A DNA stretch of 56,067 nucleotides. It comes from Lachnospiraceae bacterium. Its GTDB lineage: Bacteria > Bacillota > Clostridia > Lachnospirales > Lachnospiraceae. The DNA is taken from the NCBI GenBank assembly GCA_022792835.1, contig JAAWBT010000047.1, positions 1 through 56,067 on the forward strand, written 5' to 3'. The notes under the pieces are model-generated. The model did no database searches, was not told the DNA's origin, and worked only from the letters and a program-made list of their open reading frames with translations. Position 1 is the first letter of the stretch; each line of letters begins with the position of its first letter. This document shows, piece after piece, positions 25,713-33,492 of the stretch. Made by a program: the position numbers and the translations under genes.

Positions 25713-26738
25713 TCACGCTCCGGTCAAATAGTCCTCTGTGAACCTCAAGATGACGTCAATGTCCTCTTTCGTCACGTCTGCATTGGTCACCATCCGGAAC
25801 ATTCCCTGCCTGTCCCCGTTTACTTTTACGCCATGCTCCAGAAGATACTCCGGATATCCCTTCCATACCCTTTTCTCCCTCTCTATCTGGAAAAATACCA
25901 TATTGATCTCCACCACATCCGGATTGCAGATAATTCCCGGAATCCTGGCAAGCCCCTCTGCCAGACGCTTCGCATTGTCATGATCCTCATGCAGTCTCTT
26001 TGGCATTTCCTCAATGGCAATCAATGCCGGCGCCGCCAGAATCCCCGCCTGCCGCATGCCGCCTCCCAGAAGTTTCCGGTTTTTCCTCGCCCGCTCAATA
26101 AACTCCCGGCTGCCTGCCAGCACGCTTCCCACAGGAGCACAGAGTCCCTTGGAGAGACAACAGGATACGGAATCTGCGTAACGGGTGATCTCTTTTACAT
26201 CCACCCCCAGAGACACTGCCGCATTGAAACACCGGGCGCCGTCCAGATGAACCGGAATTTTGTGCTTCCCCGCCATCTCATAGATTTCCCTCATGACAGA
26301 CACCGGGACCACCCTTCCGTTTGCCAGGGCATTTTCCAGACAGATGAGCCCAGTCACCGGACAGTGGATATCCTCCTCACAGATAGCCTCCTCAATCATG
26401 GCACAATCCGGCATTCCATCCCCAAAATGGAGCGTCCGCATATTGGCTCCGGAGAGCACCGCCACAGCCCCCACCTCATGCCCGCAAATATGGGCTGAAT
26501 CACTGACAATGATCTCATCCCCTCTGTTTGTCCAGGTCATAATAGCCGTCTGGTTGCTCTGGGTCCCGCTGGTGAGAAACAACGCAGCCTCTTTCCCCAA
26601 AATCTCGGCCGCCCGCTTCTCCAGCCGGTTGACCGTCGGGTCATCCCTGTACACATCGTCCCCCACCGGGCAGGAAAAAGCCGCCTCCCGCATCTCCTTC
26701 GTCGGCTGTGTCACCGTATCACTTCTTACATCAATCAT
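25713..26738 (-). CDS. ltaE: Low-specificity L-threonine aldolase
   Basis: PLP-dependent fold-type I enzyme that splits L-threonine or allo-threonine to glycine and acetaldehyde. The 341-residue protein begins MIDVRSDTVTQPT, the family's typical start, and has GDDVYRDDPTVNRLE, a TSGTQSNQ phosphate-binding turn, HLDGARCFNAA and the PLP-Lys region CLSKGLCAPVGS. GGGAGGAACAG selects ATG 26738 over one 14 codons upstream. It appears monocistronic. Confidence 0.93.
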   Translation of the reverse strand: MIDVRSDTVTQPTKEMREAAFSCPVGDDVYRDDPTVNRLEKRAAEILGKEAALFLTSGTQSNQTAIMTWTNRGDEIIVSDSAHICGHEVGAVAVLSGANMRTLHFGDGMPDCAMIEEAICEEDIHCPVTGLICLENALANGRVVPVSVMREIYEMAGKHKIPVHLDGARCFNAAVSLGVDVKEITRYADSVSCCLSKGLCAPVGSVLAGSREFIERARKNRKLLGGGMRQAGILAAPALIAIEEMPKRLHEDHDNAKRLAEGLARIPGIICNPDVVEINMVFFQIEREKRVWKGYPEYLLEHGVKVNGDRQGMFRMVTNADVTKEDIDVILRFTEDYLTGA

Positions 26739-26759
26739 ATTCTGTTCCTCCCTATCGCA

Positions 26760-26782
26760 TTTTATCAAAACTTTTATCAAAA
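26760..26782 (-). promoter_or_regulatory. Duplicated TTTTGATAAAA element upstream of ltaE
   Basis: Two 11-bp copies in a 12-bp period. The proximal copy gives an extended -10, TGATAAAAT; the -35 is poor. Either of two start points, or a regulator site, is possible. Confidence 0.4.
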
Positions 26783-26831
26783 TAAATCAGCGTGTCCGTG
26801 AAACAAGTGGACCTGTTTTTCACTTCCTGCC

Positions 26832-27353
26832 CTATACCTGCTCCCAGGAAAAGCTTCTGGGCTCTCCCGTAAACTGCATCTGGGCAAAGCAATTCTGCCG
26901 CAGAGCCTCATAGAGTACAATCGCCACAGAATTAGCCAGGTTCAGAGAACGGATGTCCGGAAGCATGGGAATGCGGACCGTCGTCTCCTTATGCTCAGCC
27001 AGAAGCTCCTCCGGAATGCCGGCGCTCTCTTTGCCAAACATTATGTAATCCCCTGGTTCATAGGACGCTTCTGTATAGACCCTGGGCGCTTTTGTGGAGG
27101 CCATATAAAGCTTCTCTGCCGCCCGTGGATTTTGCTCCAGAAAATCCCGGTAGCAGTCATACACTGTCACATCCAGCTTATCCCAGTAGTCAAGCCCCGC
27201 CCGCTTCAGCGCCTTTTCATTGATCTGAAACCCCAGAGGCCCAATCAAATGCAGGCGGCTGCCCGTCGCCACACAGGTACGGCCAATGTTCCCTGTGTTG
27301 GCCGGCATCTCCGGCTCCAGAAGCACAATATTCATCGCAGAATCAAGATTCAT
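26832..27353 (-). CDS. trmL: tRNA (cytidine/uridine-34 2'-O)-methyltransferase
   Basis: 173-residue SPOUT-class methyltransferase that modifies the wobble ribose of tRNA-Leu isoacceptors. The N-terminal MNIVLLEPEMPANTGNIGR is diagnostic, followed by GFQINEK and the knotted SAM site (FGKESAGIPEEL, then IPMLPDIRSLNLANSVAIVLYE). The ATG at 27353, six codons before MNIVLLEP, has the ribosome binding site (AAAGGA) and overlaps the upstream AIR-synthase-like gene by 11 bp. Confidence 0.94.
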   Translation of the reverse strand: MNLDSAMNIVLLEPEMPANTGNIGRTCVATGSRLHLIGPLGFQINEKALKRAGLDYWDKLDVTVYDCYRDFLEQNPRAAEKLYMASTKAPRVYTEASYEPGDYIMFGKESAGIPEELLAEHKETTVRIPMLPDIRSLNLANSVAIVLYEALRQNCFAQMQFTGEPRSFSWEQV

Positions 27354-27897
27354 CTCTGTCTGTCCTTTCTTTCAGCTTTTCGATCTCATCCGGTACAGGC
27401 CGGTTCAGATAGCTACAGGTCTCCCCATTTAAAATCAGGCGTTCTCTGCCATCTGTAACCTTTCCGATGACTGCCCCAAAGAGCCCCGCCTCCTTAACGG
27501 CCCGCAAAACATCATTTCCGTTATCCGCCGCAAACAGCAGGCAGCCGCCGGATAAAAGCTCATAAGGGTTCAGCTCCAGTGCCTCGCAGATCTCTATGGT
27601 CTCCTGTCGGATTGGAATCTGCCTGAGCTCCACACTAAGCCCTACCCCATACTGCTCTGCCATCCTCCAAAGAGCCGCAAAGATGCCGCCCGTGCGCACC
27701 TCCTCCACAGAAATTCCGTTAAGTTCCGCCGCCACCTTCCCAGGTTTCTTCCAAAGGGCCTCCCGAAAACCTCTGGCAGTCTCCAGAAGGTTCTTTGGAA
27801 GCGTTTTTCGCAGATATGTCTCAAACTGCTCTGCCGCATATACAGTCCCTTCTATTCCTATAAATCCTCCCACCACCAGATCCTGTCCCGGTCTCAT
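27343..27897 (-). CDS. Stand-alone AIR-synthase C-terminal domain protein (HypE/PurM-C-like)
   Basis: 184 residues matching only the C-terminal half of the AIR synthase/HypE superfamily: a helical region, GVGLSVELRQIPIRQETIEICEALELNPYELLSGG, then LLFAADNGNDVLRAVKEAG and VIGKVTDG. The ATP-binding N-terminal domain is missing; the first ~50 residues do not restore it. GGAGGGAGATAAT places the start at ATG 27897. The longer open frame upstream is Arg-rich, lies over the VanW tail and is not real. It overlaps trmL and probably shares its mRNA. Function unknown; a noncatalytic ligand-binding or partner-dependent role is possible. Confidence 0.72.
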   Translation of the reverse strand: MRPGQDLVVGGFIGIEGTVYAAEQFETYLRKTLPKNLLETARGFREALWKKPGKVAAELNGISVEEVRTGGIFAALWRMAEQYGVGLSVELRQIPIRQETIEICEALELNPYELLSGGCLLFAADNGNDVLRAVKEAGLFGAVIGKVTDGRERLILNGETCSYLNRPVPDEIEKLKERTDRDES

Positions 27898-27923
27898 ATT
27901 ATCTCCCTCCGATTCTTCGCAAC

Positions 27924-27958
27924 AGAAGCCGCCATTCCATAAAAGGAACGCGGCTTCT
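27924..27958 (-). other. 9-bp hairpin between the first VanW gene and the AIRS-like gene
   Basis: AGAAGCCGC/GCGGCTTCT with an inner GTTCC/GGAAT pairing and no T-tract. It follows the VanW stop by 21 bp and could partly uncouple the two genes or protect the 3' end of the VanW mRNA. Confidence 0.5.
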
Positions 27959-27979
27959 CTCAATATTGGACTATTCTTA

Positions 27980-29647
27980 CTAGGCGGCCGGAGCCGGTTC
28001 TGGCGCAGGCGTAGGCGCCGGTGCTTCTGTGGGCGCATCCGTAGGTGCAGGAGCCTCTGGCGCCGGTGTCTCTGGCGCGGAAGTCTCCGGCGCTGGTGTC
28101 TCCGGAGTTGTCGGTGCATTGGGATCAATGGGAAGTCCCGTAACAGGATCAATCGGCAAATCCGGTCCCTTCACTACCTTTCTGGGAGAAGCCTGGTATT
28201 TATCCGTATGGAGCTTAATCCGCTCCTCCAGAACACCGTCCACATAGATTTCCTTGTAGGCTTCCGCTGTGGCCTTTGGATAAGAGGTCGCCTGCTTCAC
28301 TTCCTCCGTCCCCGGAGCCATATTGGGATCTACCGTAATCTCATCCTCAAGATATTCCTCACTGAGTGTCACCCCATAAAACTTGAGCGTCCGGTTAGAC
28401 GGCCTGGTCTCTTTCCCCCAGATCGTATAGGTAACCTTTCCGCCGCCATTGTGATAGGCCTCAATATAGATCGGAAAATCAAAATCATTGGTCAGCTCCA
28501 GATCCTTGCTTCCCCCGTCATTGATGGTGGCATCCAAGCCCCAGTACGTATAATTTACGGTCATGGAGTGGTTAGACCTCTTTGATATATACACTTCTGC
28601 CAGCAGGGCTGTATTATAAAGAGTCGTGGCAAGCTGGCAGATACCACCGCCATACTCCTGCACATAACCGCCGGCCTGGTAAGCAATCTGCTGGGTATAT
28701 CCGTTCTCCGCCGAGAAAGGAGCCAGCGCATCGTGCATGGACCAGCTCTCCCCGGGCATGAGCAGAATATCATTGGTCAATTCCACACCTCTGTCTAAAT
28801 TCTGCAGCTTTCCTCTGCTTGTGTCTTTCGTGGAAGTCGAAAAGCTCCCAAGCTTGTCCTGCACCTGAGAAAGCAGCTCTGTTGTCTTTTTGGGCACGAT
28901 AATCTCCGCCACTGCTGCCAGAGAGACATCTTCTCTCTTCCAGTCCCGAAACGCTGCCTGCACCTCCGACACAGTCGCAGGCACATCTACTGTGATGCCA
29001 TTCTGGCTTTCCGTGACAGAAAAACCACCTGATGTCCTTGTCAGCTCTGCCTCCACTGGTTCCATAGTCAGGCCCGAAGTTTTCTCTGTCACAAACTCTT
29101 CTATCCTTTTCTCGTCAACCGCCAGGCCGAACTCATATACCTGGTTGCTGACCTGCAGATCCTTCTCCGCTTTATAGCGGACAATCAGATTTCCGCCCTT
29201 ACCAAGAGCCAGAGCCTCCATCACAATGCTGGAAAGCTCATCTGTATGGAGCCCCAGATCCGCTGCTGTCGTCGTAATCGGTTCTACACCCTCAGCGCCC
29301 TCTAAAGTCAGGGTCAGCGTCTTCTTTCCGATTTCATCCACATGGGACTGAACTGCTTTTAGCGCCTGTTCCGCTGTCAGCCCGCTCACATCCACCGTAT
29401 CAATATATACACCGTCAGCAATGACTTCGTCAGCCCCATAAGGGCTTTTTTCCATAGCCTCCTTCAAAGACTTCTCCGCATCCTGCGGCTGCCTCTCGGC
29501 TGCCTCCGTCCTGGCAGGTTCCGTCTCCTCCGGGCTGTCGACCGTCTCCTGCGTCTCACCATCTGCCTCTGTCGCATATGCCACCTTCGGCGCCAAAAAA
29601 GCGGTAAAAAGAATGAGCATAAGCAGCCATGCACATTTTTTTCTCAT
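27980..29647 (-). CDS. VanW-family secreted protein, copy 1
   Basis: 555 residues: signal peptide (MRKKCAWLLMLILF...VAYA), an acidic low-complexity stretch, then two PG-binding-4-like segments (one opening GVYIDTVDVSGLTAEQALKAV). The VanW domain follows at about 290-420, with RGVELTNDILLMPGESWSMHD, QAGGYVQEYGGGICQLATTLYN and RSNHSMTV. The tail is Pro/Thr/Ala/Glu-rich and wall-spanning, with no LPxTG. VanW proteins occur in glycopeptide-resistance clusters and many Clostridia, but their biochemical role is not established. It is a close paralogue of the next gene upstream and has its own promoter. Confidence 0.87.
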   Translation of the reverse strand: MRKKCAWLLMLILFTAFLAPKVAYATEADGETQETVDSPEETEPARTEAAERQPQDAEKSLKEAMEKSPYGADEVIADGVYIDTVDVSGLTAEQALKAVQSHVDEIGKKTLTLTLEGAEGVEPITTTAADLGLHTDELSSIVMEALALGKGGNLIVRYKAEKDLQVSNQVYEFGLAVDEKRIEEFVTEKTSGLTMEPVEAELTRTSGGFSVTESQNGITVDVPATVSEVQAAFRDWKREDVSLAAVAEIIVPKKTTELLSQVQDKLGSFSTSTKDTSRGKLQNLDRGVELTNDILLMPGESWSMHDALAPFSAENGYTQQIAYQAGGYVQEYGGGICQLATTLYNTALLAEVYISKRSNHSMTVNYTYWGLDATINDGGSKDLELTNDFDFPIYIEAYHNGGGKVTYTIWGKETRPSNRTLKFYGVTLSEEYLEDEITVDPNMAPGTEEVKQATSYPKATAEAYKEIYVDGVLEERIKLHTDKYQASPRKVVKGPDLPIDPVTGLPIDPNAPTTPETPAPETSAPETPAPEAPAPTDAPTEAPAPTPAPEPAPAA

Positions 29648-29700
29648 AGAACTGATTCCCTTCCTTCTTCAAACAGGTAAGTTCCCGTCATGTCCTATCC

Positions 29701-29728
29701 ATTGTAACACAAGTTTTAAGATTTTCAA
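29701..29728 (-). promoter_or_regulatory. Promoter of VanW copy 1
   Basis: Minus-strand -35 TTGAAA (29723-29728), 16-bp spacer, extended -10 TGTTACAAT (-10 at 29701-29706). Confidence 0.7.
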
Positions 29729-29780
29729 GCACTGTCATAGAATCTTAAAAGTATTGCAATAATTTTAAGGATTTTTATTC

Positions 29781-31367
29781 TTACCCTGCCGCGGGTGCAG
29801 TGGCTTCCGGTGCAGGTTCGGGCGTCGGTTCCGGTATGTTGGAGTCCGGATAAATGATTCCGCCGGAAAAACCTGGTTCTGGGGTTTCTGGTGTGGGCTC
29901 AGGCGTCGGTTCCGGTATATTGGAGTCCGGATAAATAATCCCCCCAGATAAATCCGGAGCAGGCGCAGGCACTGCGGTTCCCCTTATCACTTTCCTGGGT
30001 GAAGCGCTGTATTTATCTGTATGAAGGAGAATCCTCTCCACCACCTCATTGTCCACCAGAACCTCTTTATATGCCTCTGCCTTCACCGCCGGATAGGACC
30101 CGCTCTGGACCACATCCTGGTATCCCACCGGCTTGGTGGGATCTTCAATTATCTGCTCACCGGCAGGCACCTTACTCAAGGTCTTTCCGTAAAACCGGAC
30201 GGTCCGGTTAGACGGCCTGGTCTCCTTTCCCCATACAGTATAAGTGACCTCTCCGCCGCCGTCATGGCTGCCCTCAATATAAACTGGAAAATCAAAATTA
30301 TTTGTGAGTTTCAAGTCTTTGCTGCCGTCATCATTGATGGTCGCATCCAGACCGAAATCCGTATAATAGACCACCAGAGAGTGGTTATACCGCTCCGTGA
30401 TCTCAACCTCGGCAAGTAAAGCTGCATTATAAAGAATCGTGGCAAGCTGGCAGATACCGCCGCCATATTCCTGAGCATAGGTCCCCCCCTGGTAAGCAAC
30501 CTGCTTTGTATATCCGTTGGATGCAGAAAAAGGCGCCAGGGCATCATGCATGGACCAAGTCTCCCCGGGCATAATCAGGGTTCCGTCTGTCAGCTCTACT
30601 CCCCTGTTCAGGTTCTGCAGTTTTCCCCCTCCCCTGTCACTGGTAGAGGCAGTAAAGCTTCCAAGGGAATCTTGAATCTGGGAAAGAAATTCTGTGGACC
30701 GCTCCGGCTGGACAAGCTCCGCCGCCGCCTCCAGCGAAAGGTCCCCTTTATCCCAGTCCTGAAATGCCTCCAGGACAAGCGACACTGTGGCCGGCACATC
30801 CACTTTCACTCCGGTCCTGCTTTCACTGACAGAAAACTGTCCTCCCTCCCGGGTAATCTCTGCGTCAACCGGATCTGCCCCCAGTCCTGATGTTTTCTCT
30901 TCTACAAAGCGTTTTACTTTCTCTTCATCGACAGCCGCGCCGATCTCAAAAACCTGATGGCTGGCCTGAAGATCCTTCTCCGCTTTATAGCGGGTGATCA
31001 GATTTCCGTCTTTTCCCAGGGCCATAGCCTCCGAAACAACATCGGAAATCTCGTCTGTATGTAGTCCCAGCTCCGACACAGAAGTCTGGATCGGCTCAAT
31101 CCCGTCTGCCCCCTCCAGTGTCAGCGTCAAGGTCTTCTTTCCAATTTCATCTATGTGGGCCAAAACAGCCTCCGAAGCCTCCTTGGCCGTCATTCCTCCC
31201 ACCTCTACTGTATCAATATACACACCGTCCGCGATCACTGCATCCGCCTCATAGACAGATTCTCCTAAAGCCTCCTCTGATTCCCCTGCTGCATATACCC
31301 CTTTTGGCACAGCAAAAGCAGCGAGAAAAACAACCCCCAGCAACCGGCATACCCATTTTCTTTCCAT
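29781..31367 (-). CDS. VanW-family secreted protein, copy 2
   Basis: 528 residues with the same order as copy 1: signal peptide ending VYAAGE, PG-binding-4-like segments (GVYIDTVEVGGMTAKEA...), a VanW domain (RGVELTDGTLIMPGETWSMHD, EYGGGICQLATILYN) and a Pro-rich tail. It lacks the acidic stretch after the signal peptide and its tail differs: two copies of SGGIIYPDSNIPEPTPE. Start ATG 31367 has a TAGGGGG site just after the 35-residue peptide gene, with which it is probably coupled. The pair looks like an old tandem duplication whose cores are conserved and whose tails diverged. Confidence 0.87.
   Translation of the reverse strand: MERKWVCRLLGVVFLAAFAVPKGVYAAGESEEALGESVYEADAVIADGVYIDTVEVGGMTAKEASEAVLAHIDEIGKKTLTLTLEGADGIEPIQTSVSELGLHTDEISDVVSEAMALGKDGNLITRYKAEKDLQASHQVFEIGAAVDEEKVKRFVEEKTSGLGADPVDAEITREGGQFSVSESRTGVKVDVPATVSLVLEAFQDWDKGDLSLEAAAELVQPERSTEFLSQIQDSLGSFTASTSDRGGGKLQNLNRGVELTDGTLIMPGETWSMHDALAPFSASNGYTKQVAYQGGTYAQEYGGGICQLATILYNAALLAEVEITERYNHSLVVYYTDFGLDATINDDGSKDLKLTNNFDFPVYIEGSHDGGGEVTYTVWGKETRPSNRTVRFYGKTLSKVPAGEQIIEDPTKPVGYQDVVQSGSYPAVKAEAYKEVLVDNEVVERILLHTDKYSASPRKVIRGTAVPAPAPDLSGGIIYPDSNIPEPTPEPTPETPEPGFSGGIIYPDSNIPEPTPEPAPEATAPAAG
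29821..29945. repeat. 81-bp-period tandem repeat in the VanW copy 2 tail
   Basis: Near-identical ~40-bp units at 29821 and 29902 encode SGGIIYPDSNIPEPTPE twice, with a 27-codon period. This is an in-frame expansion of the wall-spanning tail. Confidence 0.8.
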
Positions 31368-31380
31368 AAATGCATTCCCC

Positions 31381-31488
31381 CTACAGCACTGCACCAAGCA
31401 CCATGGGCACCACCATGGCCAGTGCCAGAACAATCGCAATCACACCTACAACAATTCTTTTTGTTTTCTGGTTTTTCACATTCATCAT
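31381..31488 (-). CDS. 35-residue single-span membrane peptide
   Basis: The frame starts MMNVKNQKTKRIVVGV, continues through a hydrophobic helix (about residues 12-33, containing VVPMVL) and ends at a TAG. A good GGGAGGAAACAAGG ribosome binding site precedes the ATG, and the stop lies 13 bp before the VanW copy 2 start with that gene's own GGGGG site between them. The basic N-terminus predicts N-in topology. It loosely recalls short Gram-positive mini-proteins of the Prli42/DUF4044 kind, but that is a guess. The length, ribosome binding site and position make it very likely real. Confidence 0.75.
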   Translation of the reverse strand: MMNVKNQKTKRIVVGVIAIVLALAMVVPMVLGAVL

Positions 31489-31516
31489 CCTTGTTTCCTC
31501 CCAAACGCATTTTTTC

Positions 31517-33238
31517 TCACAGCCGCACACAGTCTGCATTTCCTGTCAGCGGATCCCTGTTTTTATAGTCAAACATCCAGTATTCTTTTCCTCCGGTAAA
31601 GAAGGAATCAAATACCTCCACGTGAAATTCCTTAAGAAGCTGTTTTATCGGTATTTCCGGAAAACGCGCCGCCAGCTTCGCCCGGACCTCTTCCTTATAA
31701 ATCTCCTGGGGGGCTGCAAATTCCGGCCGTTTCTTTGCATTCTCCCGCAGGTAATAGTCAAAGGTCAGCGGTTTTTTGAACACCTCCGCTGCAGCCGGCA
31801 TCTGTTCTTTTACATAATCCAGGAGGAATTCATAAAGAGCCTCTCTGGCATGCTTTCGTCTTGCCATCCCCCGCACAGCCCAGAATCGCCCAAGGCTTTC
31901 ATACATCAGGAAGGGCCTTCCAAAAAAGGGAAGCAGAAATTTCATCGAATAGAGGAACTGACGGCTGTTGTAATAGATCTCCACCATTTCCTCCACCTGT
32001 TTTAAATGGATTAGGTCCTCATGGGAAAGCCACGGGGTCTCAAGGACCTCAAAAGGCGCCTCCGCCTGATATAAAATATGATAGCGTTCCGCCTCCTCAT
32101 GCATATTTGTTCCCTTTAGTACCTTCAAAAATCCAAGCTGCAGTTCGTCCGGCCCCATAGAATAGACTTCGTCAAAGGAATATCCGAAACTCTCGTAGTC
32201 CTCATGGGGAAGACCGGCAATCAAATCCAGATGCCGGTGAATGTTCCTTCTCTGTCCAATCTGCCCTGTCACCTGCCGAAGTTTTTTAAGGTCCGTCATC
32301 CGGCAGATAGCCTTCAGGGTTTTGGGATTAGCCGACTGCACACCGATCTCAAGCTGAATCAGACCTGGGCGCAGTGCCTCAAGAAGCGCAAGGCTTTCCT
32401 CGTCCAAAAGCTCTGCGCTGATCTCAAAATGAAAATTGGTCACGCCGTTGTCATGATCCCGCAGGAACCTCCAAATAGCCACAGCTCTGTCTTTTTTACA
32501 GTTAAAGGTTCTGTCCACAAATTTCACCTGAGGAACCTTCCGGTCCAGAAAAAATTTCAGTTCCTCATAAACTTTGGAAAGGGAACGAAACCGCAGCCGC
32601 TTATCTATAGAAGAAAGACAATAGCTGCAGGAAAAAGGACAGCCCCGGCTGGTCTCATAATAGAGGATTCTATTTTGAAAATCCTTTTCATTCCATACCG
32701 TCTCATAAGCAAATGGAATCTCATCTAGACGGACAGGCTCTTCCGGCGGTGTGACAATCACTCTTTTGGCGCCATCCCGGTATGCAGAGCCCCCCGGCAG
32801 AACCCCAGGGCCCGTATAGCTCTCATAAAAATGGAGCAGCCCTGGAAAGCTGTGTTCTCCTTCGCCATAGAGAATCCCGTCAGCCTCCGGAACTTCCCCC
32901 ATCTGCGCTTCAAGATCAAAGGACACCTCCGGGCCCCCCAGCCAAATGGGTACCTGGGGCCGCAGCCGCTTCAAATTCCGCACCAATGTTTTCACATACT
33001 CAATATTCCAAATATAGCAGGAAAAGCAGAGAAGATCTGCCTTCCTCATATAGATATCATCCAGAATCTCCGCCGCCCGGTGGTTAATGGTATACTCTGC
33101 AAGCTCCACCTGGACTTCACCGGTCAGTCTTCCTTCCCTGATTGCAGCCTCGGCACTGGCTTTCAGGCTATACAGGGCCAGATTCGAATGAATATATTTT
33201 GCATTAATTGCGACCAGCAGACATTTCATCTGCGTCAT
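31517..33238 (-). CDS. B12-binding-domain radical SAM protein (DUF4080 type)
   Basis: 573 residues. The N-terminal ~140 form a cobalamin-binding-like Rossmann domain (LLVAINAKYIHSNLALYSLK, then PIWLGGPEVS and DGILYGEGE). The radical SAM core has C-x3-C-x2-C at Cys200, 204 and 207 (SRGCPFSCSYC), VDRTFN, HFEISAELLD and EIGVQSANP. A helical C-terminal domain ends with HVEVFDSFFTGGKEYWMFDY. No DxHxxG motif for base-off cobalamin is obvious, so B12 use is uncertain. The substrate of this widespread Clostridia family is not known to me. ATG 33238 or 33229 may be the start. Confidence 0.87.
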   Translation of the reverse strand: MTQMKCLLVAINAKYIHSNLALYSLKASAEAAIREGRLTGEVQVELAEYTINHRAAEILDDIYMRKADLLCFSCYIWNIEYVKTLVRNLKRLRPQVPIWLGGPEVSFDLEAQMGEVPEADGILYGEGEHSFPGLLHFYESYTGPGVLPGGSAYRDGAKRVIVTPPEEPVRLDEIPFAYETVWNEKDFQNRILYYETSRGCPFSCSYCLSSIDKRLRFRSLSKVYEELKFFLDRKVPQVKFVDRTFNCKKDRAVAIWRFLRDHDNGVTNFHFEISAELLDEESLALLEALRPGLIQLEIGVQSANPKTLKAICRMTDLKKLRQVTGQIGQRRNIHRHLDLIAGLPHEDYESFGYSFDEVYSMGPDELQLGFLKVLKGTNMHEEAERYHILYQAEAPFEVLETPWLSHEDLIHLKQVEEMVEIYYNSRQFLYSMKFLLPFFGRPFLMYESLGRFWAVRGMARRKHAREALYEFLLDYVKEQMPAAAEVFKKPLTFDYYLRENAKKRPEFAAPQEIYKEEVRAKLAARFPEIPIKQLLKEFHVEVFDSFFTGGKEYWMFDYKNRDPLTGNADCVRL

Positions 33239-33273
33239 CCGCCTCTTTTCTAGTCTATTTTGCTCTATTTCTT

Positions 33274-33302
33274 ATTATAATAAGCCCTTTTTTATTCGTC
33301 AA
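33274..33302 (-). promoter_or_regulatory. Strong sigma-A promoter of the radical SAM gene
   Basis: Minus-strand -35 TTGACG (33297-33302), 17-bp spacer, perfect -10 TATAAT (33274-33279), about 30 bp before the start. It may also drive the 35-residue peptide and VanW copy 2, whose start region has no separate promoter room. Confidence 0.85.
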
Positions 33303-33339
33303 CTCTTTCGCTGCATCCATCTGTTTCCTGCCTGGCTCT

Positions 33340-33492
33340 TCAACCAATCCCGATGCACTCCAGGCATATCCTCACCGCTTTCTGCCAAACCTCCAAATAC
33401 TCCTGTTTTATGAGGCCGATCCCAATAAATAACAGAGAAAATGCCAGTATCGCGAAGGGGAGCCACTTTCGTTTCCCTCTATTCTTCTCCAT
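33340..33492 (-). CDS. CD1871A-type CXXC motif mini-protein
   Basis: 50 residues: basic start MEKNRGKRKW, one membrane helix (about 11-28), a short amphipathic stretch and the C-terminal motif RICLECIGIG, in which the CLEC pair is the signature of the small CXXC proteins found beside thioredoxin-like lipoproteins in Clostridia. ATG 33492 overlaps the 3' end of the TlpA-like gene by 14 bp, with a GGAG site 8 bp upstream inside that gene. Its position suggests an electron-transfer partner in the same membrane. The 4Fe-4S protein that commonly completes such loci is absent. Confidence 0.85.
   Translation of the reverse strand: MEKNRGKRKWLPFAILAFSLLFIGIGLIKQEYLEVWQKAVRICLECIGIG

Noticed and set aside
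27898-28152. Arg/Pro-rich N-terminal extension of the AIR-synthase-like gene
   Set aside because: It lies out of frame over the VanW copy 1 tail, and a strong ribosome binding site marks the start at 27897.
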